A stretch of 64,000 nt of DNA from NCBI GenBank assembly GCA_021234155.1, contig JAJEKV010000001.1:28289768-28353767 (forward strand). The letters run 5' to 3'. The translations under genes were made by a program, and so were the position numbers. Position 1 is the stretch's first letter; every line of letters begins with the position of its first letter. Positions 11,740-22,722 of this stretch are shown one piece after another. Source of the stretch: Isoetes taiwanensis (taxonomy: Eukaryota; Streptophyta; Lycopodiopsida; Isoetales; Isoetaceae). The notes beneath the pieces are model-generated. The model had not been told where the DNA came from. It made no database searches and saw only the letters and a program-made list of their open reading frames with translations.

Positions 11740-12249
11740 ACATAAAATCTTTGTGCATCATTACCAATGTATTGGATCTCAACACAAAGAATCATGAGTT
11801 ACATAATATTTGTCATATGTTTCCATGGTCGGTGATTCACAAACAGTCCAATGCAAGTGGTCAGCAATTAAATTGTTTAACTATTACAACAAGTAGTCTG
11901 CTTATGAAGATATATGTCATTTGTAGCGATGAGATCTGATTTCCTGGGATGCAATGCGTGCAGGGTTTGCACAACATATGAAGGGTTCATATGAACCCTT
12001 CATAACAACTGGATTTTTGCTTAGACAAATCTTCAGGTCGTGCTTTACAATCTGAAATGGTATGTTACACGAGGCACTCTGTGGAAACAAAGACTTGAAA
12101 TATATATTTACCTTATCCAATGTCTTTAGGTGAAATGTGTCGAGATATTTAAGGAGTTCTGTCAAACAAAGACAAAGCATTGGAAGCTAACTTGGAAACC
12201 AAACTCCTTCCGCCTGATGGAAAATAGAGATGGTCCTTAATCATGAAAT
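11740..12249. other. Intergenic, no feature seen
   Basis: No recognisable gene or repeat, apart from a small inverted repeat ATGAAGGGTTCATATGAACCC near 11979, whose arms nearly touch. Confidence 0.4.
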
Positions 12250-12840
12250 AATTTAAGGGCTAAACTTAGCTATTTGGCGATTTTTTAACACATTTTCAAA
12301 AAAAATTGGCTAAAGTAAATGGAAAAAATTGGGAAAAAAATAATAATTTTAGCTTAACTTTTTTCGGGACTGCACCAACCTTGAAGCTCTTTAGCCAAAC
12401 GCTAGAAAGTAAGAGAGTGAAATTTTGTATTGTTTAGCTAAATTATAGAAACTTTTAGAATGAATTTTGAGCTAGTTTAGCTAACATCATTCTAGTTTAT
12501 ATGAAATATATGATTAGTAGTTTAGTTTCTAGCATTATGAATTAATTTGAGTCCTAGACTTTGCTAGTTAGCATTATTTTAGAATGTTTTCACAAAGAAA
12601 ATGACTAAAATAAGCGGAAAATATTGAAAAAAAGTATTGTGATTTGGCTTAATATTTTCTGCTGGCCATACCATAGAAACTTTTGGGATGATGTTTGGGT
12701 TAGTTTAGCTAAACGCTAGAAAGTATGAGACGAAAAATGTGTAGAGTTTAGCTAAACCACAGAAAGTTTTGGGATTAATATCGAGCAAGTTTAGCTAAAG
12801 TCATTCTGGCTAATAAGAAATATGCGATTAGTAATTTATT
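12250..12840. repeat. AT-rich diverged duplication
   Basis: Words such as TTTAGCTAAACGCTAGAAAGTA, AAATTATAGAAACTTTT and ATGCGATTAGTA recur across about 12,290-12,560 and 12,590-12,840 in the same order. This shows an old tandem duplication of roughly 300 bp. Non-coding. Confidence 0.5.
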
Positions 12841-12849
12841 CCCTGTCCT

Positions 12850-13135
12850 TAATAGCAGGGAGCCAACCACCCGAATCTGTATGTAAGATAGGCTACCAAG
12901 GAGCTGATTCCCAATGGAAAATTACCAGATCCATATTGGCAGAACAAGCCAAGGCAAACACCAAAGTCTTAGGCACCAATGACGTGGGAGGAAAACAATA
13001 ATTATTGAAACCAGTCCAAGAATGAGAAAAGGCATCAGGGGGTAAAGGCCAATCAGGATTAGGGTGCCAACAATTAAAGTTGAAAAGCTGGTGATTGGAG
13101 AGGTTAGCAAAACGGTCAACATCATGAGGACCCCA
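12850..13135 (-). pseudogene. DIRS-like retroelement RNase H-region relic
   Basis: The minus-strand frame from about 13134 reads WGPHDVDRFANLSNHQLFNF, later DAFSHSWTGFNNYCFPPTSL, then LVIFHWESAPW followed by a TAG. This matches the hallmark string of DIRS-type, tyrosine-recombinase retroelements: DxFAsxxNxQ, then PDAFxxSWxGxxxYxFPPxxLI, then a WxxxPWxPxL end. In those elements the segment lies in and after RNase H. One in-frame stop and the loss of flanking RT and recombinase mark it as a fragment. Family assignment is by motif memory; a caulimovirid- or gypsy-like origin is less likely because those lack the FPP block. Confidence 0.55.
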
Positions 13136-13194
13136 GGATGGAATATCTTATATCAAAATTCAAAGTTTACTTTACACTTTATACTTTCAAATTC

Positions 13195-13400
13195 AAAACT
13201 TCATAGATGTAAGATATAAGATGTAAGTTTATAGATGTAAGATTATATGACAAGACGTAACATTATATGACAAGATGTAAGATTATTCAAGTTTAAAGAT
13301 ATAACATTATATGACAAGATGTAAGATTATTCAAGTTTAAAGATATAAAATTATATGACAAGATGTAAGATTATTCAAGTTTATAGATGTAAGATTATTT
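13195..13400. repeat. 44-bp minisatellite
   Basis: Units containing TTATATGACAAGATGTAAGA and TTCAAGTTTAAAGATATAA repeat at a 44-bp period, about 3.5 copies, with shorter degenerate ATGTAAGAT copies on the left. Confidence 0.8.
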
Positions 13401-14190
13401 GGCAAGTTATATGGGCTTTGGTTTGGAGAGTGCATGATGTGGCCTGGCCTAAAAAAACAGGGCGCATATTGAGATAAGTGATCTTGCCTTGAACAAGGTT
13501 CTTTTAATGTAATTTTTTGCATAACTGTGACTGTAGTCTTGGCAAGAACATGTACGAGGAGGAGGAGGAGGAGAAGGAGGAGGAGGAAGGGATATTCTCT
13601 TTGGTTTTTTTTTTTCTTCTTTAATTTATAGCTTGGAAAATATGATGACAATCGACTTATTTTGTTGTAAAGCATGTAAAAATGCCTATGGTGCTCTTGG
13701 TGCAAGTTGGGTGCTTAATGTGGAATTTATGGAAACCTTGGTGGCAATTTTCCCTTGAATTTTCCCTTGGTGGTAATCATCAAATTGTTTTATGGGTTGA
13801 ACTTCATTATTATGGGTTCTTAATGGCAAACCATGTACAAATCTTGAAAATCTAAATGTTTTCATTGTCCTTTTTGAATTTTTGGGACTTGGGGAAAATG
13901 ACAAGCACTTTAAGTACTATAGATGACTTTTGGATTTTTTTATGGCATAAGACAATGAATTGCACTAATGAGTGCACGTATAACCTATTGGCTTACTCTT
14001 GTATAACCTATTTGGCTTACTCTTGCCCAATTGTGGCACAAAAATTAATTATGATATCTCTAATATATAATTGTAATATGGAGGATAAGGGGCTAGGTTA
14101 AATATAGTTATTGTTTAAATATTATTGGTTAGAGTTAGATACGTGTCACCTCTCAAAATTTTTAGTATAGAAGGTGCTAAGTATAGTATA
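13401..14190. other. Intergenic with GGA microsatellite
   Basis: A purine-rich (GGA)n tract lies at about 13557-13592 and a T-run at 13604-13613. The frame across the GGA tract on the minus strand is a poly-Leu artefact. At 14165-14200 the word AGTATAGAAGGTGCTA is tandemly repeated just upstream of the promoter-like module. Confidence 0.4.
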
Positions 14191-14200
14191 GAAGGTGCTA

Positions 14201-14262
14201 GAAGCTTCTCTGCCAGAGGTTCTAGAATCCTCCGGGATTCTCCTTGGCTTCATATAAAAAGG
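14201..14262 (+). promoter_or_regulatory. Heat-shock-element / TATA module 1
   Basis: GAAGCTTC at 14201-14208 and TTCTAGAA at 14220-14227 are inverted GAA/TTC pairs, the unit of heat-shock elements. They are followed by a TATA box (TATAAAA, 14253-14259) at the usual short distance. This layout is typical of plant small heat-shock promoters. No heat-shock coding sequence follows within reach, so it may be a relic, a non-coding transcription unit or coincidence. Confidence 0.45.
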
Positions 14263-15085
14263 GAGGGCACCCGTTTACCTGATTCTGATGCAGCTTTTGG
14301 GAGTTTTTGTGTGACTGGAAGTCTGGAAGGCAAGGAGTTGTGACGCAAGGTCTGGGCGCATCTGTCTTCATCAAAACGGCACTTCCTCTGTCATCGAAAT
14401 GGCATGACAGATTTCTGGAAAAGTTTCTGTCTGTAACTTGACCCAGCAATCAACAGAATCGAATTTTGTTCTTCTATTGAAAAGAGCCAGAGATTATAGC
14501 AGGTTGTGATTGGTTTGTGGAGCCGGATTATCTCAGGAGATTCCATCACAGAGGCATTGATCTGGGTTGTTCATGAAAGATAAGAACAAATCGCCTCCGT
14601 TACTTTTGTCTGCAAAGTATTTTCTATAGCGTCTGCCGCCATTGCTGGCTTCGAAACCCTTGAAAGGCTACTAGTTGCTCATCAAAGCTTTAGCTATGGC
14701 AAAGCAGGGGCACAGAACAGTGAATCCCATTGAAAGGCTTGCGAATTGAAGAATAGTGTGGCTTGGTGCGATTCACTTCAGATTACATTGCCATTGCAGC
14801 AATCTTATGCGCAAGCTCAATTATTTTTGGGGTTTCTTTCTGCTATTCAAATACCATGTGCATGCAATAGGAGTCGAGTAGCAGGTGAAGCATTTTTTCA
14901 TCAGTTAACTTTTACATTTCCATTTGGACATGATCCGTAGCTGGACAAACACCCACTTGGTATGAATGGCATACCTGCCAGAAGCATGGATTACAGTACC
15001 TTTTATTCATGGAGTGCTTGGTTCAGAGAGATTCTACCTTCTCCCGACACTAACTAACTTATGAAGCATGGAACAAAGATTCGCC
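14263..15085. other. Region between the two HSE/TATA modules
   Basis: No domain-bearing frame is seen. The frames at 14125-14343 and 14746-14940 are short and unrecognised. If module 1 is active, this could be its transcript. Confidence 0.35.
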
Positions 15086-15088
15086 GCA

Positions 15089-15131
15089 GGTTCTGGAAGC
15101 TTCCAGCCTATTCTTCGACTTCGTATATAAA
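15089..15131 (+). promoter_or_regulatory. Heat-shock-element / TATA module 2
   Basis: TTCTGGAAGCTTCCAG at 15091-15106 is a perfect alternating TTCnnGAAnnTTC heat-shock element. It is followed by TTCTTCGACTTC and a TATA box (TATATAA, 15124-15130). The arrangement parallels module 1 about 870 bp upstream. A candidate intron (AAG|GTATGC near 15203 to TTTCAG near 15259) follows, but no coding exon is recognised. Confidence 0.5.
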
Positions 15132-18100
15132 GGGTTTCCAGCCTTCAGCGTAAAACTGGCGTGTATGCTTGGATGTGGCTGTCGTGGATAAGCGGCGTGA
15201 AAGGTATGCTTTAGGTGTTCAGGTTAAATCTGTGCTAGAGCGCTTTTCTTGAATTTCAGGAAGACATCAGAAAGATCCGATATTGGCACTGCTATAGAAG
15301 AATTCCTGTGTACAAAACAGTTTGACAGTACTGTTTTGGATGTGATTCCATATTGGTGCCGACAAGCACAAATTAGCCCAGTGAATGAGTTTAGCATTCG
15401 AGGTAGTGCATTAATTTGAATTCATATAGAAATAGAAATATTAATCCACCATTGCATTGCTGTCAGAAACGCAATCTCTGGGATAGAACCCAACTCATGT
15501 ATATTTGTGTTGAAATTTTAGGCAATAAGCTAGGGGATAAACACTGAACTGATGGTACAATCTAACTGCAGAATACTTATTTCTAGCTATTGTTTTATAT
15601 GTGGCACTCATATTATCCTGGAAGAAGAATGGCTTTTAGAACAGCATGTAATACAAACCTCGAATAATAAATCGAGTTTTCTTCAGACAATGACATGACT
15701 ACAAAGAGCAAGGCTAGCTTCTTAGCGTTGTTATAGGATCCAACTTTAGAGGGCAGTTTTGAAGAAACAGAGAATCCATGCCACATGACAGATGGAACTT
15801 GCTATAGAATGGTCAACATGGGCTTACAGATGGGTAACTTGCAATAGAATGGTGATCAAGTGTCATATTGCAAGTTGCAAATACATCAGAGAAATGTTCG
15901 TCTTAGATGACATCCACATAAAAAATTATTCAAGAATATCATTCCTAGGGCAATAGTGAAAGATACGTTATGATGACCATTCTCTCTCGTGGTGGATGAG
16001 GCAAATTGATCCTCTCAAAAACTGAGGCAATTGTGTTATGTTGCCAATATTTGATCAAGTACTTTAGATGAAGCAAGCAAGCATCTTTAGCAACACTATG
16101 GGGGTTGTCAGCTACACAACTTCAATTACATCTAGCTGCATATTCCTTAACTTTTTTTTTAGAAAATTGCATGTGAAGATAGCTTGAGCTGAAGTTCAAA
16201 GTAGAATTTTAGAAAATTGCATGTGAAGATAGCTTGAGCTGTAACTCATCTGCGTGAATGTTCAAAGTAGCAAAAAATTTCTACAAACCTCAGGCCACAA
16301 AAAAAGGAAAAATAAATTAAAATAAATTAAGAGCATAAAATTCATCAATCTTCAAAGTCGTGTATAATCTATAATCTTACAACTGTAACACCTTTAGTGC
16401 ATAGATTTCTTTAAGTGTAATTAATTTATGATGCGTCATAAATTTGATGGATGTTCTATCTACATTTATTGTTGTACCTAAAGATTGTCCTGACGTTTCC
16501 CTAAGTCCCTACCAGAGTTCAATAGTGAGGGATTTACCTCTCATTCCAACGGATTTACTTGCATTTTCGACGAATTTACCTCTCATTCCAAAGTTTTTGC
16601 ATTAGCTTCAAGTACTTTTACCTCTGATGCAATATTTTTGGCATGGAAACATGCCATGTTGGAAAAAAATGAATTGTAGCTGTTTGACAGTATCTAGGAC
16701 ACGTAGACTTGGCTAGACGTGGATAGTGGACAATTAAAAAAGCTAGTCTACTCCTTGAGAATTATTCCGAGTAATGGAACTTCGACACAGTTTGTTTGGT
16801 GTTGTGCCCAAGGTTGCCAACTTCAGGTCTCTAAGTGCAGCACATAAAAAATGTAAGCTATGGCAGTAATAAACAAAAGTAACCATTGTTCTTCTTATAT
16901 TGCGAACGTCATACTCCATTTATCTTTTGCAAAATACAAACTGAAAAGCGCAACACAGCGGCGGCGAATGCCGCCGCGACAAATTCTTGTAAATATTAAA
17001 TATTTGAAAAAATATCAAGTGCATTTCTGGAAATCGATTTAGGGCATTCAAGCCCTAGTTTCTTACGAAGCACGGTGGCCGATATAAGATTGTCCAAATG
17101 ACCTATTGATGCCAAAATATAAGATGCCACATGGCTTGATTTGTTACAAAATAGATGCAGATAATTGCCAGATTTGCTGCCGAATACATAGCTTCATGGG
17201 ATGATCTGGCTATGTAAAAATAGTGCATGGCATCATTTCTTGCCGTTTTGCATTTCGAAATGGCTTCACATAGCTATACTGTGATCTACACTGTGGCACA
17301 AGGTACGGTTTTTGCAGATAGATGTCATATAATATATCTGGATAAATCTTTAGTCTTGGTAATGCTCTTAATCTGTGGGTGCAGAGCTGATGTATCCATT
17401 TGATGTATCCACTGTCTGCTCTAATGCCAGCTTGTATATGACAGGCTTGTCTCCAAAAAATGGAAGCCCAAAGATTGGAGCAGACCTTTATACTGTGAAC
17501 AGGTGGTTCGTACTTATTTGACCTTGTTTCCCAGATTTTATAGCACGATTGCAAATATGGCAGTGCTTTGTAGCTATGGTGAAGCATGTTGGCTATAATG
17601 TGGACGAATGCAGTGGTAGGCCAAACAAATAGCTGGCATGTTGGCGAAGATCAGGATGGCAACTAATGCCACAATATGGATCGAGCAAATGCATTCGACT
17701 TCTTTATGGAGTGCGAAAATAAGGTCAGATATAATAGTAGGTGAAATGCTTATTGGTACATGGGTATGAACGGAAATACAGATATTAGTTAATCAGTTGC
17801 CTATCTTTAAGATGCAAAAGTTTCTGAGAAGCAAAGGCATTTCTGAGGCGACTTTAATTCTTTATATAATGAGTTCCTGCTTGAATTAGTTATGCGGGAT
17901 TGATAGCCATAGCTACCTGATAAGTTCAAATAGGAAGTATTTTGGTTCTAAGATGTCTAGGTAAATGCTTCCCAGAAGAGTTGAAGCCTTGAATTATATT
18001 TTATAGCATGTGGGTATGTGAATTAATAATGAAACTTTTACCACAATCTGTGGGCATGTGAAGATAGATAGATATGCTCTTAAAATTTAAGTTAAATGAA

Positions 18101-18607
18101 AAGCTGTTGCATTTAGGATCTACAGATGCTGAAATTTATGATCTACATATATTTAATGATTATGAAGTATCTACAAGCCATGAAGATTGATCTACATAAT
18201 AATTTTCTATTCTATATGTTTTACTTATAAATACTATTATGAACAGATGCATGAATTAAGATATCTTTCTAGAACTCTTAGTATACAATTGGGAAGTTTG
18301 ATAGGTTGTAAAATTTATATTATTTCTGGCATGATAGAGAATAATATGATTGAGGACGATTGTGAAATTTTATATTGGGAACAATTTGAAAATCTAAAAT
18401 TTATGGTTCCATAATTCTTTCTTGTTAATGTCACCCCAGGGGTTTTATTTTTTTTGCGCCTGTAGCACAAAGCTCGGCTCTGGCAGGGTGATAAGTTTAG
18501 TAAGGACCTTGGTACTTTTCTGTCTTAAGCTTTCCTATGCAAGATCTTTTAAACTTTTGTCATTTCAATTAAGCTGTCAATTTTGGCTTCATTGACATTA
18601 TGCTTTA
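15132..18607. other. Long AT-rich intergenic stretch
   Basis: No supportable gene. A 51-bp direct duplication containing AATTGCATGTGAAGATAGC lies at about 16160-16245. A small GC hairpin sits at 16958-16977 and is listed separately. The frames at 16860-17042 and 17210-17587 have no recognisable domain. Confidence 0.4.
16958..16977. repeat. GC hairpin shared with 62.4 kb
   Basis: GCGGCGGC and GCCGCCGC are separated by four bases in otherwise AT-rich DNA. The same hairpin with similar flanks (AATTACAAGAT-type words) occurs in opposite orientation at 62401-62419, which suggests a dispersed short repeat. Confidence 0.55.
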
Positions 18608-18796
18608 ACAGGCTGTAGATAAAGAGCCACCTTCACAACCTAGCAGGCCGATGCCCTTAATGGCAAATAATTTGAATGGTGATTCTGTCATTGACAAGGC
18701 TGAGCTGAGAAGCCCAGTTTCAGTTTTGGATATCCCATTCCTGGATGGAAACCCAAGTCCTGTTGGACATAAAGAGTCGTCTAACTGGCCTTGAAG
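18608..18796 (+). pseudogene. Exon relic, possibly TRM/LONGIFOLIA-like
   Basis: After an acceptor (TTTAACAG) an open frame runs AVDKEPPSQPSRPMP and then LRSPVSVLDIPFLDGNPSP. It ends at a TGA immediately before a donor-like AAG|GTATG. The SPVSVLDxPF word is typical of plant TRM (TON1-recruiting motif)/DUF3741-DUF4378 proteins, which act at microtubule arrays. Only this exon is visible, and the stop precedes the donor, so I treat it as a relic. Assignment rests on one short motif. Confidence 0.35.
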
Positions 18797-19069
18797 GTAT
18801 GATCAATTTGTGCCGTCTAATTTCAGGAAGAATTTTGTTTCTGTTACATATGCATATGAGGGTCCAGTTCTCACATATTGGCTTCATTTACACAGAGGTT
18901 TGTGTCCATCTCATGGAATTGGACAACAGCCAGCCAGTTTATACATACAGTTTATACATAGGCTCTGGATTTGAAGGTCACAGATGCAGCGAAACTTGCT
19001 GAAAGCCCAAGCCATGCTTTTAAGAAAGGCTATAAGAAAGATATTTCTGTCAGCAACACCTTACTTGAC

Positions 19070-19425
19070 TTGTGTTAAATATGGCTCACTTGCAGATGCA
19101 TGAGATGTTTTTGACAAGATGCCACTCTTGAGATGTTGTTACATCACTAGTTTCAGGATACGCAGAAAATGGATTTGGCATGGAAGCAGAAGCTAAACAG
19201 AAAATCTCCAAATGTTGTCACTTTTGCTTGCTGCTTGAAAGCTTGTGGTAGTATGGCAGAAATAGACAGGGGCTGAGCATGCATAAGCAAGTATGGGGCT
19301 GAGCATGCATAAGCAAGTTATTAATATGGGAATGGAAAGAGATCCTTTTGTTGGCAACATGCTGGTTGACATGTATGCCAAATGCAGTCTGCTTGTTGAA
19401 GAGTCTCATGGTATACAGAAAATGG
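19070..19425 (+). pseudogene. PPR protein relic
   Basis: Frames across this stretch give PPR-repeat words: NVVTFACCLKACGSMAEID near 19213, then DPFVGNMLVDMYAKCSLL near 19343-19390. These are split by frame changes and an internal duplication of GGGCTGAGCATGCATAAGCA (about 19270 and 19292). The FACCLKACGS and FVGNMLVDMYAKC signatures are characteristic of PLS-type PPR proteins. No start or complete array remains. Confidence 0.65.
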
Positions 19426-19529
19426 GCCTGCAGTAGAAGCTTTGGATTCTTTGATCAAATCAAGCTGATGGCATTCTCCCAAATATAGTCACTTTCGTTT
19501 GTGCTTAAAACAGTAAATATCCATTGGAT

Positions 19530-19697
19530 CGGGTTGAAACTCTGTGGATATGTCAGTTTTTTCTAGAGGAAGATGGATAAGGCAATGGGTTGAAACTCTG
19601 TGGATATGTCAGTTTTTTCTAGAGGAAGATGGATAAGGCAATGGGTTGAAACTCTGTGGATATGTCAGTTTTTTCTAGAGGAAGATGGATAAGGCAG
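19530..19697. repeat. 56-bp minisatellite, three copies
   Basis: GGGTTGAAACTCTGTGGATA followed by TGTCAGTTTTTTCTAGAGGA repeats three times at a 56-bp period with almost no divergence, so the expansion is recent. It lies inside the decayed PPR region. Confidence 0.9.
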
Positions 19698-20826
19698 AAA
19701 CGAACGGGCAGCAAAATGCATTACAGATGCTTGGTAAGTGCATTTACAAGGTTTTGAAAAATAACTTTTAGTTATTTGCTTATGGGTTTTGCATTTGTTT
19801 TTAGGGGTTCATTTTTGAACCGAACAGGATGAGAAGCCCAATTTCTCTATAATCAAGAGGGGGACAGGCCAAGGATGTATTGGAAGATGAGTATTGATTT
19901 ATCGAAACCCTGATATCTTCAGAAGGGTGAGGCTATTGCCATTACACATCTGGTGTTATATATCAAATATAAAAAATATTCAGTTTGAACCCTATGCTTT
20001 TACTTGTGCTCCAAATGTTGCCTTCTATCTCCCCGAATTAAAAGAAATGAGTCATTAAAGTAATATCTACTTTGTCTTATACAATGAAATCTTCAATAAT
20101 CATTACATACAACATCATACTTTGTAATCAAACATGTTCCAAAGCATTTAAGTTTATTGTGCTAATATATTGTGGTCAAATATCATGCTCCAATATCATA
20201 TGATGAAATTTCACACATAAAGCACTATTAAATATCATATATATGATTGCAAAATCGTATCGATTAACTATTTGAAATCATAGGAAAAAAGTCATAGTAA
20301 CAGATTTAAACCATGGCAATTTGCCACGTTATATGTTGTCCATCAATTACTACAAAATATCAGCCATTTTAAATTGCTAGAATAAAATAATTATGTTATA
20401 TTACCATGGCGAAAAATAGGGTGAAAAAAATGATATTAGCATATTTAAACCAAGTACATTTACTACATTGTGTCTTCGTAATTAATCACTATAAAGCGCC
20501 ATAAAAATTAACTACTGTAAATCATCATGATAATTATGCACTTAAAATTACCATGTCAATAAAATGAAGAACATAGATGTGATCAAATACCAGTCTACTA
20601 AACTGGACATACTAAACAATAGTTAAGTTGTTACAAAGACCAATTAAGTTTACCATGTTCCAGTACCATGTCACAAAACAATGTTAGCTTACCACCTTAG
20701 AAAAATATGTTGATGAACCATATTAGGTAACTAGACATGGTTTGTAAACTTTTGAACCCACTATGGATTTAATTTTCGCCAACAAACCATGGAAAAAAAA
20801 TCATATTGGTTCAATTTTGGGGGCCT
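19698..20826. other. AT-rich intergenic, no gene seen
   Basis: Dense ATCATA and TTACCATG-type words suggest degenerate repeat content, but no clean period or coding frame is visible. Confidence 0.35.
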
Positions 20827-22084
20827 TGTGGGGGGCGATTGACGGTCAGGGCCTCAAGATAACAGCAGACAGACGTATAACATGGTGTTGGCTGGCATAA
20901 GACAATGGCTAGGGTAGTCCACTCCATCCGCCCCTCCTGTGCACACTTTGCAGATAGGCTGAATCATGCTATGACGTGCTTGTAGCCCTCTGGAGACGCA
21001 ATCCCAAGGAATCACCCCTCGGGACTACTCCGAGTTACATCTCCCCGGTCCGACGAGGCAGGTCAAAGAGGCGTCTCCTCCCCAAGCATGACGAATCCCT
21101 GGGTGTGCTAGAGAACACGTGCCGCATCAGCGACCCCCGCATCCGTACCTGACTTACTCCCCTAAATCTAAAGGCTAGATCACCAGCTCGTTCGAGCCCA
21201 GGACGGCCATATAGACTCTCGCCCTCCGGCCCAGAGAGTGTCAGACCCATACCCGGCCCGCACACAGTGACCGGCTATAAGCCTAGCACACTATAGGAGT
21301 CCTGTAGCCACGCTAGGCAAGACCCCACCCCCGATTCACCCTCATACTCATCATCTGGTGCTGAACCACATCATAGCATCCACAGCCAGGTTGGCTCTTG
21401 TGCACAGGCTGCATTTACTGGGTTTTAAGGGTTCTATCTAGGAGCATCTCTACTAGATGGCCTTTAGGTCTCTACCCCCCTTTTACCCATACAACACAGG
21501 AGGAACAGAAAGAAAGCTATCCTTATACATCCATCCATCCATCCATAGCTTCGAATAGAACATAAAATAGAGATTAACCATACATCTATTCATACAAGGG
21601 TTAATCCTAGCTACCTTCTAAGCATACAAGGGTTAGTCCTATGACTATCTAGGAATCCAAGCTATCTACGTACTAACCGGGATCATAGCTAGCTCTACTA
21701 TCTCTCTGGGTCTCCATCCTTCTGGCTGGAATAGGGTGGAACAACAGCTCCTCCTCCACCAACCTCCCCCAATTCGAATTGGGGCAAATGGGGGTATAAA
21801 ACCCCAATTTGGGTTCCAAGTTAGCAACTCTCTCTTGCCCAATCGATTTGGGCCAGGTGGCAACTCTGGGTTGGCTAATATTAACTACTTTAATATTTTA
21901 GCCCCATTTAATATTAGGTTAAGCCCTAAATGGAATTAGGGTTTTGGGTTAGGTTTCCACTTTAATAATTAATAATTAACATAGCTAACCTTTAGCTTAT
22001 GAATAATTAATGTGCCCTTAATTATTCATAGTGACGTGTCATGTATTTATACTTAAAAAGGCATATAAATACGTGGAACGTCAC
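20827..22084 (-). repeat. Ty3/gypsy LTR remnant (probable)
   Basis: The plus-strand edges TGTG (20827) and CACA (22084) fit a TG...CA LTR of about 1.26 kb. Outside the right edge, read on the minus strand, come a purine-rich GGTCGGGAGAA stretch and the tail of a pol frame, the order expected upstream of a 3' LTR. A mirror TATA pair (GTATTTATAC, GCATATAAATAC) lies near 22045-22075. The first half is GC-rich and unlike its surroundings. The left edge is a best guess and the partner LTR is not in the window. Confidence 0.5.
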
Positions 22085-22150
22085 ATTCTCCCGACCTTAA
22101 AAAGGATGTTGTCCTCAGCATCAAGACTACTCTTGTTGTAGGGCAACACA
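22085..22150 (-). pseudogene. Gypsy pol C-terminal tail
   Basis: The minus-strand frame reads YDVLPYNKSSLDAEDNILFK and stops at the edge of the purine tract before the LTR. This is the position and style of the last residues of plant Ty3/gypsy pol. Homology is lost beyond about 22150. Confidence 0.45.
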
Positions 22151-22722
22151 TCATACATTGTTAGGAAGTCTCCCCTCCTTAAAGAGATAGCGTGAGATTA
22201 TAAGTCACACAGACGTTGTCATGTTCAAAGTGATCAAGTTTGAAATGACTTATAATGTGCAATTTATAACTCTGCAATATCAGACATGATCATCGTTTAG
22301 GACTGTCAAAAGTCAACAGTCAAGGTTTGTGGAAGTCTAATTGTTTTCACAGTATACCTAATTTTGAATTCATTGCCTGTACACATAGATGTAACTGATT
22401 ATATATTATAAATGGGTACAGATATAAAGAACTTCTATTTGTTCTTTTAATATAGTAGACAGTTATAATTCTATCATACTACAACTCATTCTAATGCTAT
22501 TAAGCTATGTCGATATGTTTGTTATATTTTCCCTTCACTTATTACAGCCAGCCCTAATTTAATTTTGTATCAAAATTTTATTTTCTTATTTCATTACAAT
22601 TTTAACAAGTCGTATATTGCTATCCTCAGTGTTTTACATGCCCCTCACATTTATGCTTATCCTTTAGTGTAATTATATATTGTATTGTATCTCACAATTT
22701 TATTTTTTTTTTTTTTTTTTTA
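22151..22722. other. AT-rich spacer ending in poly-T
   Basis: No gene. A long T-run interrupted by single A bases (22702-22730) abuts the left copy of the 3.18-kb direct repeat. Confidence 0.5.

Noticed and set aside
13337-13705. Minus-strand frame with a poly-Leu stretch resembling a membrane segment
   Set aside because: The Leu run is the reverse complement of the GGA microsatellite, and the rest covers the 44-bp minisatellite.
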